From the NCBI RefSeq assembly GCF_022374935.2, contig NZ_CP092430.2:1736001-1800000 (forward strand): 64,000 bases of DNA, given 5' to 3'. Position 1 is the stretch's first letter, and every line of letters begins with the position of its first letter. Under the pieces are notes generated by a model that was not told the DNA's origin, searched no databases, and saw only the letters and a program-made list of their open reading frames with translations. The DNA comes from Mycolicibacter virginiensis (lineage in GTDB: Bacteria > Actinomycetota > Actinomycetes > Mycobacteriales > Mycobacteriaceae). A program made the translations under genes and the position numbers. This document shows positions 1 through 10,300 of this stretch, in pieces.

Positions 1-384
1 GGTATCGGCGACGGCGGCGTGAATGCCCAGGTCATACGGGTCGGCCGCGTAATACTTGGCGATGGAATCCTTTGCCGCCCGGTAGATCTCGATATAGCCG
101 CCGTCTTGTCCATTCCGGCTGACGATCAACGGCCGCGAATAGCTGCCGTTGACCTGGGCGGAGAGATAGGCGTGCCAGCGCTCCGGCGGCCAGGCGGACT
201 CCCATGTCTCGGCCAGATGAGGCCGGTTCATCCACTCGGAGATCATCTCCGCGTCGGTGTCCGGGTCTGCCACCCGGATCGTGTAAGGCTCGGCCAGCAC
301 CGGGATCGGGGGCGGCGGGACGCGGCGGACCTCGTCGGACAGGTCTGTCAGCTCGCGGTGCAGGATGGTTGCGGCGTCAGTCAT
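1..384 (-). CDS. mbtK: MbtK-like lysine N-acyltransferase, partial (C-terminus beyond window)
   Basis: GNAT-type acyltransferase that places the long acyl chain on the N6-hydroxylysine of mycobactin. The visible 128 residues begin at an ATG (384-382) and run off the window edge, so the C-terminal half is missing. Recognisable stretches are [18 protein letters not shown] (residues about 55-72), [13 protein letters not shown] and [14 protein letters not shown], which match M. tuberculosis MbtK (Rv1347c) as I recall it. It is divergent from irtA, the same arrangement as Rv1347c/Rv1348, with an IdeR-type box in the shared 126-bp gap, so iron repression is likely. IucB/RhbD-type acyltransferases are related, but the context favours MbtK. 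Confidence 0.88.
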   Translation of the reverse strand, partial: MTDAATILHRELTDLSDEVRRVPPPPIPVLAEPYTIRVADPDTDAEMISEWMNRPHLAETWESAWPPERWHAYLSAQVNGSYSRPLIVSRNGQDGGYIEIYRAAKDSIAKYYAADPYDLGIHAAVADT

Positions 385-423
385 AACGAGCAGTGAGCCT
401 ACCGGAGCATCTATTCGAGTAAG

Positions 424-442
424 TGAGGGTAGGGTAACCTAG
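424..442 (-). promoter_or_regulatory. IdeR iron box between mbtK and irtA
   Basis: Read on the minus strand the 19 bases are CTAGGTTACCCTACCCTCA. Against the IdeR consensus TTAGGTTAGGCTAACCTAA about 14 of 19 positions agree, including the left half TAGGTTA. It lies 40 bp upstream of mbtK and 69 bp upstream of irtA, so it could serve both promoters. Binding is inferred from the known iron regulation of these genes. Confidence 0.65.
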
Positions 443-510
443 GTTCGACTTGGCGGCGGGGCGCCGAGCCCGACTCCGCGGGGTGGGCCACCGTTGGCGA
501 AAGGACCGTG

Positions 511-3156
511 ATGGCGCGCGGCTTGCAAGGTGCGATTCTGCGGGGCTTCGGTGCTCGAGACCACACCGCAACGGTGCTCGAGACCAGCTGGATCGCTCCA
601 CATTGCATCAGGGTCTGGATGCATTCACCCACCCTGTTCACCGACGCAGCCGTCGAACCCAGTGCTTGGCTGCGGTTCTGGTTCCCGGACCCGGACGGAT
701 CGGCCACCGAATTCCAGCGCGCCTACACCATCGCCGAGGGCGACGCCGAGAGCGGACGCTTCGCGGTCGACATGGTGCTGCACGAACCGGCCGGCCCGGC
801 CACCCGCTGGGCCCGCACCGTGGAACCCGGAGCCACTATCTCGGCGATGTCGCTGATGGGCTCGTCGCGCTTCGAGGTCCCCGACGCCGACGCGCAGCCC
901 GCCGGCTACCTCTTGATGGGGGACTCGGCGTCGATTCCCGGAATCAACGGAATCATCGGCACCGTCGCTCCCGACGTACCGATCGAGCTCTACCTCGAAC
1001 AGCACGAAGACGACGATCTGCTGATCCCGCTGCGGGAGCACCCCCGGCTGCGGGTGCACTGGGTGCCCCGCCGAGACGCGAGCTCGCTGGCCGCGGCGAT
1101 CGAGGCCCGCGACTGGTCGGACTGGTATGCCTGGGCCACCCCGGAAGCCGCGACGCTCAAGGCGCTGCGGACCCGGCTCCGCGACGAGTTCGGTTTCCCC
1201 AAATCCGAGATCCACGCGCAGGCCTACTGGACCGCCGGACGTGCCATGGGCACCCAGCGCGGGCCGGAAGACACCGCAAAGCCCGCGTCGACTCTGCCGT
1301 CACCAGACACAAGTGCGAGTGAGGTGCCCGGTTCATGCGGCGGTCCCAGCTTCGCCTCTCCTTCGTCGAGACTCGCTGAACCGCCGGGTGAGCGCACAGT
1401 CAACGCGAAGGGGGCGTGGCGCGCCCAGGCCGCGGGCCGGCTGCTCGGCGCGCTGAAGGTGCCGCTGATCATCTCCGGTGTCCTGCAGGCCCTGATCACC
1501 CTGCTGCAGTTGGCCCCGTTCGTGCTGCTGGTGGAGCTGGCCCGACTGTTGGTCGCCGGCGCCGACGAGTCACGGTTGTGGACGGTCGGAATCGCCGCAC
1601 TCTCCTTGCTGGGCTTGGGCACCTTGCTGGGCGCGGGACTGACGCTCTGGCTGCACGTCGTCGACGCCCGCTTCGCCAGCGCGCTGCGTACCCGATTGCT
1701 GAGCAAGCTGGCACGGCTGCCGCTGGGCTGGTTCACCGCCCGCGGATCCGGCTCGATCAAGCAACTGGTCGCCGACGACACCCTGTCGCTGCACTATCTG
1801 GTCACCCACGCCATCCCCGACGCCGTCGCCGCCGTGGTGGCACCGGTCGCGGTGCTGGTCTACCTGTTCGTGGTGGACTGGCGGGTGGCACTGGTGCTGT
1901 TCGTGCCGGTGCTGGTCTACATGGTGCTGATGTCGGTGATGATGACCCAGTCCGGCCCCAAGATCAGTCAGGCGCAACGCTGGGCCGAGCGGATGAACGG
2001 CGAAGCCGGCACCTACCTGGAGGGTCAGCCGGTGATCCGGGTGTTCGGCGGGGCCGCCGCCTCCACCTTCCGTCGCCGCCTCGACGAGTACATCAACTTT
2101 CTCGTGGACTGGCAGCGCCCCTTCATCGGCAAGAAGACGCTGATGGATCTGGTCACCCGCCCGTCGACCTTCCTGTGGCTGATCATGCTGACCGGCACCC
2201 CGCTGATCGTCGCCGGCCGAATGAACCCGGTGAACCTCCTGCCGTTCGTGTTGCTGGGCACCACCTTCGGTGCCCGCCTGCTGGGTATCGGCCTGGGGGT
2301 CGGCGGTATTCGCGGCGGCATGCTGGCCGCCCGGCGGTTACAGATCGCCCTGGACGAATCCGAACTCGCCGTCGAGAAGCATGCTTCAGCACCGGTAGAA
2401 GCGCCTGGAACAGTGCGCTTCGAGGCAGTCACCTTCGGTTATCGTCCGGGTGTCCCGGTGATCCGCGACGTGTCGTTGACGCTGCGGCCGGGCACGGTGA
2501 CCGCATTGGTCGGCCCGTCGGGTTCGGGTAAGTCGACCCTGGCCGCGCTGCTGGCACGGTTCCACGACGTCGAATCCGGATCGATATCGGTTGACGGTCA
2601 AGACATCCGGTCGCTGACCGCCGACGAGCTCTATCGCCGGGTGGGATTCGTCCTGCAGGAGACCCAACTGGTGCACGGGACGGTGCGCGACAACATCGCG
2701 CTGGCTGTCCCGGACGCCACCGATGAGCAGGTGCAGGCCGCCGCCCGTGAAGCCCAGATCCATGACCGGATCTTGCGGCTGCCCGAAGGCTACGACACCA
2801 TGCTCGGTGCCGCCGCCGCGCTCTCCGGCGGGGAGCGGCAGCGGCTGACCATCGCCCGCGCCATCCTTGCCGACACACCCGTGCTCATCCTGGACGAGGC
2901 CACCGCGTTCGCCGATCCCGAATCGGAATACCTGGTGCAGCAAGCGCTGAACCGGTTGACCAGAGATCGCACCGTGCTGGTGATCGCCCACCGGCTGCAC
3001 ACGATCACCGGTGCCGATCAGATCGTCGTACTCGACCACGGCAGCATCGTCGAACAGGGCAGCCACGACCAGTTGCTGGCCGCGCAGGGACGCTACTTGC
3101 AGTTGTGGGAGACCGGCCGCGCCGCGATCACCGTCGGAGCGGAGGCGAGCCGATGA
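511..3156 (+). CDS. irtA: IrtA, iron-regulated siderophore ABC transporter/reductase subunit
   Basis: With IrtB it forms the inner-membrane importer for ferric carboxymycobactin/mycobactin; its N-terminal FAD domain reduces the bound iron. At 881 residues it has an N-terminal siderophore-interacting (FAD) domain at about 1-245, a linker, an ABC exporter-type membrane domain at about 310-610, and a nucleotide-binding domain with Walker A GPSGSGKS (Lys674), signature LSGGERQR and Walker B VLILDEAT. The start MARGLQG matches the M. tuberculosis protein; a GTG just before it (508) is in frame but not needed. The linker (about residues 275-293) contains an in-frame 53-bp repeat copy (1335-1387), which the M. 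tuberculosis protein lacks as far as I recall. It overlaps irtB by 4 bp. Confidence 0.95.
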   Translation: MARGLQGAILRGFGARDHTATVLETSWIAPHCIRVWMHSPTLFTDAAVEPSAWLRFWFPDPDGSATEFQRAYTIAEGDAESGRFAVDMVLHEPAGPATRWARTVEPGATISAMSLMGSSRFEVPDADAQPAGYLLMGDSASIPGINGIIGTVAPDVPIELYLEQHEDDDLLIPLREHPRLRVHWVPRRDASSLAAAIEARDWSDWYAWATPEAATLKALRTRLRDEFGFPKSEIHAQAYWTAGRAMGTQRGPEDTAKPASTLPSPDTSASEVPGSCGGPSFASPSSRLAEPPGERTVNAKGAWRAQAAGRLLGALKVPLIISGVLQALITLLQLAPFVLLVELARLLVAGADESRLWTVGIAALSLLGLGTLLGAGLTLWLHVVDARFASALRTRLLSKLARLPLGWFTARGSGSIKQLVADDTLSLHYLVTHAIPDAVAAVVAPVAVLVYLFVVDWRVALVLFVPVLVYMVLMSVMMTQSGPKISQAQRWAERMNGEAGTYLEGQPVIRVFGGAAASTFRRRLDEYINFLVDWQRPFIGKKTLMDLVTRPSTFLWLIMLTGTPLIVAGRMNPVNLLPFVLLGTTFGARLLGIGLGVGGIRGGMLAARRLQIALDESELAVEKHASAPVEAPGTVRFEAVTFGYRPGVPVIRDVSLTLRPGTVTALVGPSGSGKSTLAALLARFHDVESGSISVDGQDIRSLTADELYRRVGFVLQETQLVHGTVRDNIALAVPDATDEQVQAAAREAQIHDRILRLPEGYDTMLGAAAALSGGERQRLTIARAILADTPVLILDEATAFADPESEYLVQQALNRLTRDRTVLVIAHRLHTITGADQIVVLDHGSIVEQGSHDQLLAAQGRYLQLWETGRAAITVGAEASR
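1335..1387 (+). repeat. 53-bp MITE-like element, copy 1 (in irtA linker)
   Basis: The copy starts ATGCGGCGGTCCCAGCTTCG and ends CTCGCTGAACCGCCGG. Its GGCGGT...ACCGCC ends form an imperfect inverted repeat. It is translated as [17 protein letters not shown] within IrtA without breaking the frame. The 4 flanking bases (GTTC left, GTGA right) agree only in part, so any target duplication has decayed. It has the same orientation as the eutC copy and is opposite to those in mbtD and mbtE. Confidence 0.8.
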
Positions 3157-4892
3157 TGCGCACCCTGATCCAGCTGATCCCGCACGACCGCCGCGGCCGG
3201 ATGTTCGGCTACGCCGCGCTGACGCTGCTGTCGGTGGCGGTGCGGGCGGCGGGCACCGTGCTGCTGGTCCCGCTGGTGAGCGCGCTGTTCTCCGAGACCC
3301 CGAGTCGGGCGGTGGCCTGGCTGGGTTGGCTGACGGTAGCGACCGTCGCGGGTTGGCTGATCGACTTCGCATGCGCCCGAATCGGATTCGACCTGGGCTT
3401 CGCCGTTCTCGATCACACCCAACACGACGTGGCCGACCGGCTTCCCGGCGTCCGGCTGGGCTGGCTCACCGCGGAGAACACCGCGGACGCGCGACAGGCG
3501 ATCGCTGCCACCGGCCCCGAACTGGTGAGCCTGGTGGTCAATCTGCTGACCCCGCTGATCAGCGCGATCCTGCTGCCGCCGGCGATCGCACTGGCCCTGC
3601 TCGGGGTGTCCTGGCAGCTGGGCCTGGCCGCCCTGGGCGGGGTACCGCTGCTGCTCGGGGCGCTGTGGGCGTCCAACCGGCTCAGCGCCCGCGCGGACGC
3701 CGCGGCCGGCGACGCCAACACCGCCCTGACGGAACGAATCATCGAGTTCGCCCGCACCCAGCAGGCGCTGCGCGCGGCGCGACGCGTGGAACCCGAGCGC
3801 AGCACCGTCGGGCAGGCGCTGAACGCCCAGCATGGCGCGGCGATGCGGCTGCTGCTCATGCAGATTCCAGGGCAACTGCTGTTCAGCCTGGCCAGCCAGG
3901 GCGCGCTGATCCTGCTGGCCGGCAGCACCACCGCACTGACCGTGACCGGCACGCTGAGCGTTCCCGAGGCCATCGCGTTGATCGTGGTGGCGGCGCGCTA
4001 CCTGGAACCGTTCACCGTCATCAGCGAGCTGGCGCCGGCCCTGGAGTCGACGCGGGCCTCCCTCGAGCGGATCCGCGCAGTGCTCACCGCACCCGAGGTG
4101 ACGGTCGGCCCCGGTCGCGTCCCTGCGGACGCCGGAGCGACCCGCATCGAGTTCGACGACGTCACGTTCGGCTACGACTCTGCGGGCGCCCCGGTGCTCG
4201 ACCGGGTCAGCTTCACCCTGCAGGCCGGCACCACCACCGCCATCGTCGGACCGTCTGGCTCGGGCAAGAGCACCATCTTGTCCCTGATCGCCGGACTGCA
4301 TGAGCCCACCTGCGGTCGGGTGTTGCTTGACGGGGTGGACGCCACCGAGCTGAACGCCCCGTCACGGCGGGCCGCCACCAGCGTGGTGTTCCAGCATCCG
4401 TACCTGCTCGACGGGACGATCCGCGACAACGTCCTGGTCGGAAACCCCGACGCCGATCAGGAAACGTTTCAGCGGGCCACCGAGTTGGCCCGCGTCGACG
4501 AGCTGGTCGCCCGACTGCCTGACGGCGCCGACTCCCGAGTGGGAGAAGCCGGTGCGGCACTGTCCGGCGGTGAACGCCAACGGGTCAGCATCGCGCGGGC
4601 GTTGCTCAAACCCGCGCCGGTGCTGCTGGTTGACGAGGCGACCAGCGCGCTGGACACCGAGAACGAGGCGGCGATCGTCGCCGCACTGAGCTCCGAACTG
4701 CGTCCGCGCACCCGGGTGATCGTCGCGCACCGGCTGGCCAGCATCTCCCAAGCCGATCGAGTGCTGTTCATCGATGACGGCCGGGTCATTGAGGACGGGA
4801 CGATCGACGAATTACGCGCGGCAGGTGGACGTTTCGACGAGTTCTGGCGACAGCAAAACGATGCCGCCGGATGGCAGATCCACGCCGGTTAG
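3153..4892 (+). CDS. irtB: IrtB, iron-regulated siderophore ABC transporter subunit
   Basis: Second half-transporter of the IrtAB importer. It has 579 residues: an ABC-exporter-fold membrane domain at about 1-320 and a nucleotide-binding domain with Walker A GPSGSGKS, signature LSGGERQR, Walker [13 protein letters not shown] and the switch-region His in VIVAHRL. It lacks the FAD domain found on IrtA, as expected. The ATG at 3153 overlaps the irtA stop (ATGA), showing translational coupling. A second ATG follows at once (3156) and is an equally possible start. Length and sequence agree with M. tuberculosis Rv1349. Confidence 0.95.
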   Translation: MMRTLIQLIPHDRRGRMFGYAALTLLSVAVRAAGTVLLVPLVSALFSETPSRAVAWLGWLTVATVAGWLIDFACARIGFDLGFAVLDHTQHDVADRLPGVRLGWLTAENTADARQAIAATGPELVSLVVNLLTPLISAILLPPAIALALLGVSWQLGLAALGGVPLLLGALWASNRLSARADAAAGDANTALTERIIEFARTQQALRAARRVEPERSTVGQALNAQHGAAMRLLLMQIPGQLLFSLASQGALILLAGSTTALTVTGTLSVPEAIALIVVAARYLEPFTVISELAPALESTRASLERIRAVLTAPEVTVGPGRVPADAGATRIEFDDVTFGYDSAGAPVLDRVSFTLQAGTTTAIVGPSGSGKSTILSLIAGLHEPTCGRVLLDGVDATELNAPSRRAATSVVFQHPYLLDGTIRDNVLVGNPDADQETFQRATELARVDELVARLPDGADSRVGEAGAALSGGERQRVSIARALLKPAPVLLVDEATSALDTENEAAIVAALSSELRPRTRVIVAHRLASISQADRVLFIDDGRVIEDGTIDELRAAGGRFDEFWRQQNDAAGWQIHAG

Positions 4893-4895
4893 CAC

Positions 4896-5064
4896 TTAGC
4901 AGTGGTCGCAAGCGCGGCGGAGCCGGGCGTAGCGGGCCACTGTCATCGATTTAGCTGTGGTCGCAAGCGCGGCGGAGCCGGGCGTAGCGGGCCACTGCCA
5001 TCGATTTAGCAGTGGTCGCAAGCGCGGCGGAGCCGGGCGTAGTGGGCCACTGTCATCGATTTAG
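4896..5064. repeat. Three tandem 55-bp repeats downstream of irtB
   Basis: Three near-identical 55-bp units begin at TTAGC (4896, 4951, 5006), followed by a partial TTAG at 5061. Each unit contains AGTGGTCGCAAGCGC near its start and GCGGGCCACT (GTGGGCCACT in unit 3) near its middle, so AGTGG/CCACT can pair as a hairpin (4901-4941 in unit 1). Units differ at only a few bases. The array fills the gap between irtB and the DUF3060 gene, and its role is unknown. An in-frame GTG at 5012 lies inside unit 3 but is not the preferred start of the next gene. Confidence 0.85.
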
Positions 5065-5080
5065 TGGGATCATTTCAGGC

Positions 5081-5698
5081 GTGAATGCCGACGATGACCC
5101 CGAGGCCCGGATACGGGAATTGGAGCGTCCGCTGTCGGACTTCGCTCGACCCGTGGAACTGACCGCCCCAACAGGTGCCGTCGACGGGCAGGCGCCGTCG
5201 CGGTCGGGAAACGGCCGCGGTCTTGCCATCGTCGTCAGTGTGATCGCCGCGGCAGTGGTGGTCGCCGGCGCCGTCGTAGTGTTCCTGGCCTCCCATGACT
5301 TGACCAGCTCCGCGCCCGGGCGGCCCACCACACCCAGCGGTTTCACCCCGATACCGGTGCCGTCCGAGGCGGCGCCAGCACCCGAACCGGCGCCGCCGGT
5401 CGCAGCTTCGCCTGCTGTCCCGGTGCCGGACAGCAGTGTCACCCTCACCATCGCCGGGGCCGGGGAGAACAAGACCCTGGCCTGCGACGGCCGCTACGTG
5501 TCGGTGAGCGGGGTCAGCAACACGGTGGAACTCACCGGCCAGTGCGCCGGTCTGACGGTGTCGGGCATCGGCAACGTCATCACCGTCGACTCGACACCCA
5601 AGGTCACGGCCTCCGGTCTTAACAACCGGGTCACGTACCACTCCGGGAACCCGGAGGTGAGCACCTCGGGGTTCGACAACGTCGTCGAGCGTGGCTAG
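5081..5698 (+). CDS. Membrane-anchored DUF3060-domain protein
   Basis: A 205-residue protein of unknown function. It has a charged N-terminal tail (residues 1-50), one transmembrane segment (GLAIVVSVIAAAVVVAGAVV, about 47-70), a Pro/Ala-rich linker, and a C-terminal domain of short repeats of the type SGVSNTVELTG, SGIGNVITVDS and SGLNNRVTYHSG. That pattern is typical of DUF3060, a mycobacterial family predicted to form a small beta-helix outside the membrane. The start is taken at GTG 5081 because an earlier in-frame GTG (5012) falls inside the tandem repeat. It is convergent with mbtA (15-bp gap). Nothing ties it to siderophore function except position. Confidence 0.75.
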   Translation: MNADDDPEARIRELERPLSDFARPVELTAPTGAVDGQAPSRSGNGRGLAIVVSVIAAAVVVAGAVVVFLASHDLTSSAPGRPTTPSGFTPIPVPSEAAPAPEPAPPVAASPAVPVPDSSVTLTIAGAGENKTLACDGRYVSVSGVSNTVELTGQCAGLTVSGIGNVITVDSTPKVTASGLNNRVTYHSGNPEVSTSGFDNVVERG

Positions 5699-5713
5699 GC
5701 CGGCGAATTCGGT

Positions 5714-7252
5714 TCAGCCGAGCTGGCGGACCAACGCTTTCTTGTCGATCTTGCCGACCGCCGTGGTAGGCAGCGTAGGCAGTGCCGCCAGCTGATCGAT
5801 GCGGACATGGGTGGCCACGCCGCACTCATCGAGGTGGCGGTTCAGCTCTGCCAACGTCAGCGGTGTGCCATTGAAAACCACTGCAGCGCAGACCTTTTCG
5901 CCCAAGTACTGATCAGACAGACCGACCGCGGCAGCCGATCTTACCGCCGGATGGAGTAGCAGGTGCGCCTCCAGCTCGTCGGCGGCGATGTTCTCGCCGC
6001 TGCGGACGATCACGTCCTTGATTCGCCCGGTCACCTCCAGGTAGCCATCCGCCAGCCGGCGGACCCGGTCCCCGCTGCGGTAGAAGCCGTCCGGGCTGAA
6101 GGATCGCGCGTTGGCCTCGGCCGCGCTGTAGTAGCCGTTGATCGTGTAGGGCCCGCGCACCATCAGCTCACCCTCGGATGCTTCGACACCGTCCTCGTCG
6201 ACCACGCGCAACTCGTCGTCGGCGCACAACGGCCGGCCCTGCGTGGTGTCGAGCAATTCCGCGGCGTCGCCCGGCCGGGTGTAGCAGAGCAATCCCTCGG
6301 CCATGCCGAACACCTGCTGCAGACCCGGCGTCAGTACCTCACGAATCCGGCGGGCGTCGCCCGCAGCCAGCTTGGCGCCGCCGACCTGCAGCAACCGCAG
6401 TGTCGTGGGCTTCTGCGGCTCCCAGTCGCAGGCGTGGGCCCACAGCGTGGCAAGCGCCGGCACCAACGCGGTGACCGTTACCCGGTGGCGGGCGATGGTG
6501 GCGAAAGCCGCCTCCGGGCTGGGGTCGGCGCCGAAGACCGTGGCGGCGCCCACCGACATGGCGCCCAGCAACCCCGGGCAGGCCAGCGGAAAATTATGGG
6601 CGGCCGGCAACGCCGCGAGATAGACGTCGTCGGAGGTCAGCTCACACAGCTGCGCGCTGGCGGTGGCGTTGTAGACGTAGTCGTTATGGGTGCGGGGGAT
6701 CAGCTTGGGCATGCCGGTGGTCCCGCCGGAGACCAGCAGCAGTGCCGGCGCAGCCGGATCGGGGGTGACTCGCGGCGCGGGGGAGCCTTCGGGCGCCTCG
6801 TCGATGATGAGCCGCCTCAGCCCCAGTTCGGCGGCCATCGCCGGATAGTCGAATCCCGCTGTGACGTTAGGGACCACGATCCCGACAGCCTCGCTGACCG
6901 CAGCCAGATGCCCGATCTCAGCGGCACGGTGCCCGGGCAGGCACAGTACCGGGATGGCACCCACCCGCAGCAGCCCGAACAGCGTGACCGCGAATGCGCA
7001 ACTGTTGGGCAACTGCAGCAACACCCGGTCACCGGCGCCGACACCCAGCCGGTGCAGACCGGCCGCCGCGCGATCGGCGGCCGCATCCAACTGCGCATAC
7101 GACAGCGTCGCGCCGCCATCGATCACCGCGGGCCGCTCGGGCCAGCGCGACGCGGCGTCGTCGAGCAGCGATGCCAACGGCCGTCCGCTCCAGTAGCCGG
7201 CCGCACGGTAGGCGGCAGCCCGCTCGTCGGGAAACGGTACGAACCCGTGCAT
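5714..7252 (-). CDS. mbtA: MbtA, salicyl-AMP ligase (salicyl-S-ArCP synthetase)
   Basis: Stand-alone adenylation enzyme that activates salicylate and loads it on the aryl carrier domain of MbtB, the first step of mycobactin assembly. It has 512 residues of the DhbE/EntE type. Visible motifs are the phosphate-binding loop VSGGTTGMPKLIPRTHNDY, the GMAEG motif in QQVFGMAEGLLCYTRPGD, the hinge region YRSGDRV and the C-terminal catalytic Lys in TTAVGKIDKKAL. The opening FVPFPDERAAAYRAAGYWSG matches mycobacterial MbtA. It is divergent from mbtB across an IdeR box. A 2,3-dihydroxybenzoate ligase would look similar, but the MbtB context supports salicylate. Confidence 0.95.
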   Translation of the reverse strand: MHGFVPFPDERAAAYRAAGYWSGRPLASLLDDAASRWPERPAVIDGGATLSYAQLDAAADRAAAGLHRLGVGAGDRVLLQLPNSCAFAVTLFGLLRVGAIPVLCLPGHRAAEIGHLAAVSEAVGIVVPNVTAGFDYPAMAAELGLRRLIIDEAPEGSPAPRVTPDPAAPALLLVSGGTTGMPKLIPRTHNDYVYNATASAQLCELTSDDVYLAALPAAHNFPLACPGLLGAMSVGAATVFGADPSPEAAFATIARHRVTVTALVPALATLWAHACDWEPQKPTTLRLLQVGGAKLAAGDARRIREVLTPGLQQVFGMAEGLLCYTRPGDAAELLDTTQGRPLCADDELRVVDEDGVEASEGELMVRGPYTINGYYSAAEANARSFSPDGFYRSGDRVRRLADGYLEVTGRIKDVIVRSGENIAADELEAHLLLHPAVRSAAAVGLSDQYLGEKVCAAVVFNGTPLTLAELNRHLDECGVATHVRIDQLAALPTLPTTAVGKIDKKALVRQLG

Positions 7253-7305
7253 GTGTACTCCCTGGCTTACCGGCGACCGAACCTAGATAGAGTAGCTTCG
7301 AGAAA

Positions 7306-7324
7306 TTAGGGCAGCCTAACGAAG
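7306..7324 (+). promoter_or_regulatory. IdeR iron box in the mbtA-mbtB intergenic region
   Basis: The site reads TTAGGGCAGCCTAACGAAG, with TTAGG and CTAAC halves in the positions expected for the consensus TTAGGTTAGGCTAACCTAA. It ends 14 bp before the mbtB GTG and lies 53 bp from the mbtA start, within an 86-bp divergent promoter region. Iron-dependent repression by IdeR is established for this promoter pair in M. tuberculosis. Confidence 0.75.
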
Positions 7325-7338
7325 GGTGGAGTGGCGCC

Positions 7339-10300
7339 GTGGGGCCGGACGAGATACGCGCGCAGGTCGCTGACCTGCTCGGCGCCGACGCCAGCGCCGT
7401 CGATCCCGAGGCCGACCTGGTCGGACAGGGTCTGGACTCGATCCGGATGATGAGCCTGGCCGGCCGATGGCGCAAACAGGGCATTGACGTCGATTTCGCC
7501 GCGCTGGCCGCCGACCCGCGCATCGCCGCCTGGCAGGACCTGCTGGGCGACCGGGGCGAACCGGCACCGATCGCCGCGACGACGGACGAGCCGAGCGATG
7601 CCGGCGCTGCTTTTCCGCTGGCGCCGATGCAGCACGCCATGTGGGTGGGACGCGACGACGACGTCGCGCTCGGCGGGGTGGCCGGGCACCTGTATGTGGA
7701 GTTTGATGGGCGTGCTATCGATCCGGACCGGCTGGCCGCCGCCGCAGGAGCGCTGGCCGCCCGCCACCCGATGCTGCGGGTGCACTTCTCACCCGACGGC
7801 ACCCAGCACATCCGGCCCGACGCCGCACTGCCCGTCGCGGTGCAGGACCTGCGTGGCCTGGACGCCACCGAGGTGGCCCAGCGGTTGGATGCCACCCGGG
7901 TGGCGAAATCACATCAGCAACTCGACGACGCGGTCTTCGAACTCACCGTGTCATTGCTGCCGGATGGAACCGCGCGACTGCACGTCGACCTGGACATGCA
8001 GGCCGCCGACGCGATGAGCTACCGCACCCTGATGGCGGATCTGGCCGCCGCCTACCGGGGCGAGACGCTGCCGGAGCTGGGCTACACCTACCGGCAGTAC
8101 CGCCACGCCACCGCCGACCGCGCACCCGACGAGAACCACCGCCAGTGGTGGGCGCAGCACATCCCCGACCTGCCCGATCCGCCCAAGCTGCCGCCGCCCG
8201 CCGGCGCACCCACCGACCCGCGCCGCAGCACCCGGCGGTGGCACTGGCTGGACCCGGACACCCGCGACGCACTGTTCGGGCAGGCCCGCGCCCACGGCGT
8301 CACGCCGGCCATGACCCTGGCCGCCTCGTTCTCGCACACCCTGGCCAGTTGGTCGGACGCCCCGCGCTTCCTGCTCAATGTGCCGCTGTTCGGCCGCGAA
8401 CCGTTGCACGACGACGTCGACCGGCTGGTCGGTGATTTCACCTCGTCACTGCTGCTGGATGTCGATCTGAGTCAGGCGAGCACCGGCGCGCAGCGCGCGC
8501 ACGCGGTGCAGGACGCCATGCGTACCGCCGCCGCACACGCCGATTACCCAGGCCTGGCGGTGCTGCGTGACCTGAGCCGCCACCGCGGCACGCAGGTGCT
8601 GGCGCCGGTGGTGTTCACCAGCGCGCTGGGACTCGGGGAGCTGTTCGGCGACGAGGTCACCGCCGCGTTCGGTACCCCGGCCTGGATCATCTCCCAGGGC
8701 CCGCAGGTGCTGCTGGACGCGCAGGTCACCGAGTTCGACGGCGGCATCCTGGTGAACTGGGATGTGCGCGAGGACATGTTCGCGCCGGGCGTGATCGACG
8801 CCATGTTCGCCCATCACATCGCCGACCTGACTCGGCTGGCCGGCAGCGACGGTTGGTCGCAAGCAGCGCCGGCAGCGTTGCCCGCCGATCAAGCCCAGGT
8901 GCGCGAGTCGGTGAACGCGGGCAGCGCCGAACCCAGCGGGGAAGCCCTGCAGGACGGGTTCTTTCGCCAGGCCGACCGCGACCCCGAGGCGGTCGCGCTG
9001 CTGCACGGGCCGGGAGAGTTGAGCTACGGCGAGCTACGTGATCAGGCGTTGGCGGTGGCCGCAGCCCTGCAGAAGCGTGGCGTGCGACCCGGTGACACGG
9101 TGGCGCTGCTGGGCCCCAAGGGCGCCGAGCAGATTCCGGCGCTGCTGGGCATCCTGGCCGCCGGGGCGGTCTATCTGCCGATCGCGGCCGATCAGCCGCC
9201 CGAGCGCAGAGAGCGGATCCTGGCACTGGGCGGTGCCGTGCTGGCACTGGTGACCGGGGACGCGGTGCCCGCGTTGGAGATTCCGACACTGGCGGTCTCC
9301 GATGCCCTGCAGCACTCCGGTGCGGTGCAGCCGGTTCGCACCGCTCCGTCCGAGTTGGCCTATGTGGTGTTCACCTCCGGCTCCACCGGCGAGCCCAAGG
9401 GCGTCGAGGTCACCCACGACGCGGCCATGAATACCATCGAAACCCTCAGCGCTCGTTTCGGATTCGCTCCGGGCGACCGCAGCCTGGCGCTGCTGACCCT
9501 GGACGCCGACATGTCGGTGCTCGACGTCTTCGCCATGCTGCGCGCCGGTGCGGCGATCGTGATGGTCGATGAAGCCGACCGGCGCAGCCCCGAAGTGTGG
9601 GCGCAGCTGGTGGCGCGGCACCGGGTCAGCGTGCTCAACCTGATGCCGGGGGCGCTGGAGATGTTGGCCGCCACCGGCGGCGAACTGTCTTCGGTGCGTG
9701 CGGTGTTGACCGGCGGCGACTGGGTGCGTCCCGAACTGGCGCGACGGTTTGCCGCGGTGGCGCCCGGGGTCCGGTTCGCCGGGCTGGGCGGGGCCACCGA
9801 AACCGCCATCCACGCCACGCTGTGCGAGGTCGAGGGTGACCCGCCGGCGCACTGGGCCGCGGTGCCCTACGGCACCCCGCTGCCCAACATCGCCTGCCGG
9901 GTCGTCGGCGCCGACGGAGCTGACCGCCCGGACTGGGTGGCCGGCGAACTGTGGGTCACCGGGCGCGGAATCGCCTCGGGTTATCGCGGGCGGCCCGACC
10001 TGACCGCCGAGAAATTCGTCGAGTACAACGGCCGAACCTGGTATCGCACCGGCGATCTGGCCCGCTACCTTCCCGACGGCACCCTGGAATTCGTCGGGCG
10101 CGCCGATCACCGGGTCAAGATCAGCGGGTATCGCATCGAACTCGGCGAGGTCGAATCCGCGCTGCGCCGCCTGCCCGGGGTTGCCGAGGCGGTGGTGGTG
10201 GCGCTGACCGAACCCGGCGGGCGTGAGGTGTTGGCGGCTGCGGTGCGTGCCGGCGATCCCGCGGTCAGCGTTGCCGGATTGCAGGCCGGGCTGGCCGAGT

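Noticed and set aside
508..510. GTG immediately before the irtA ATG as start
   Set aside because: MARGLQG is the conserved start of IrtA; the extra residue is unnecessary.
5012..5080. Longer N-terminus of the DUF3060 protein from a GTG in the tandem repeat
   Set aside because: It would be encoded by repeat DNA with no family resemblance; GTG 5081 gives a natural charged start.
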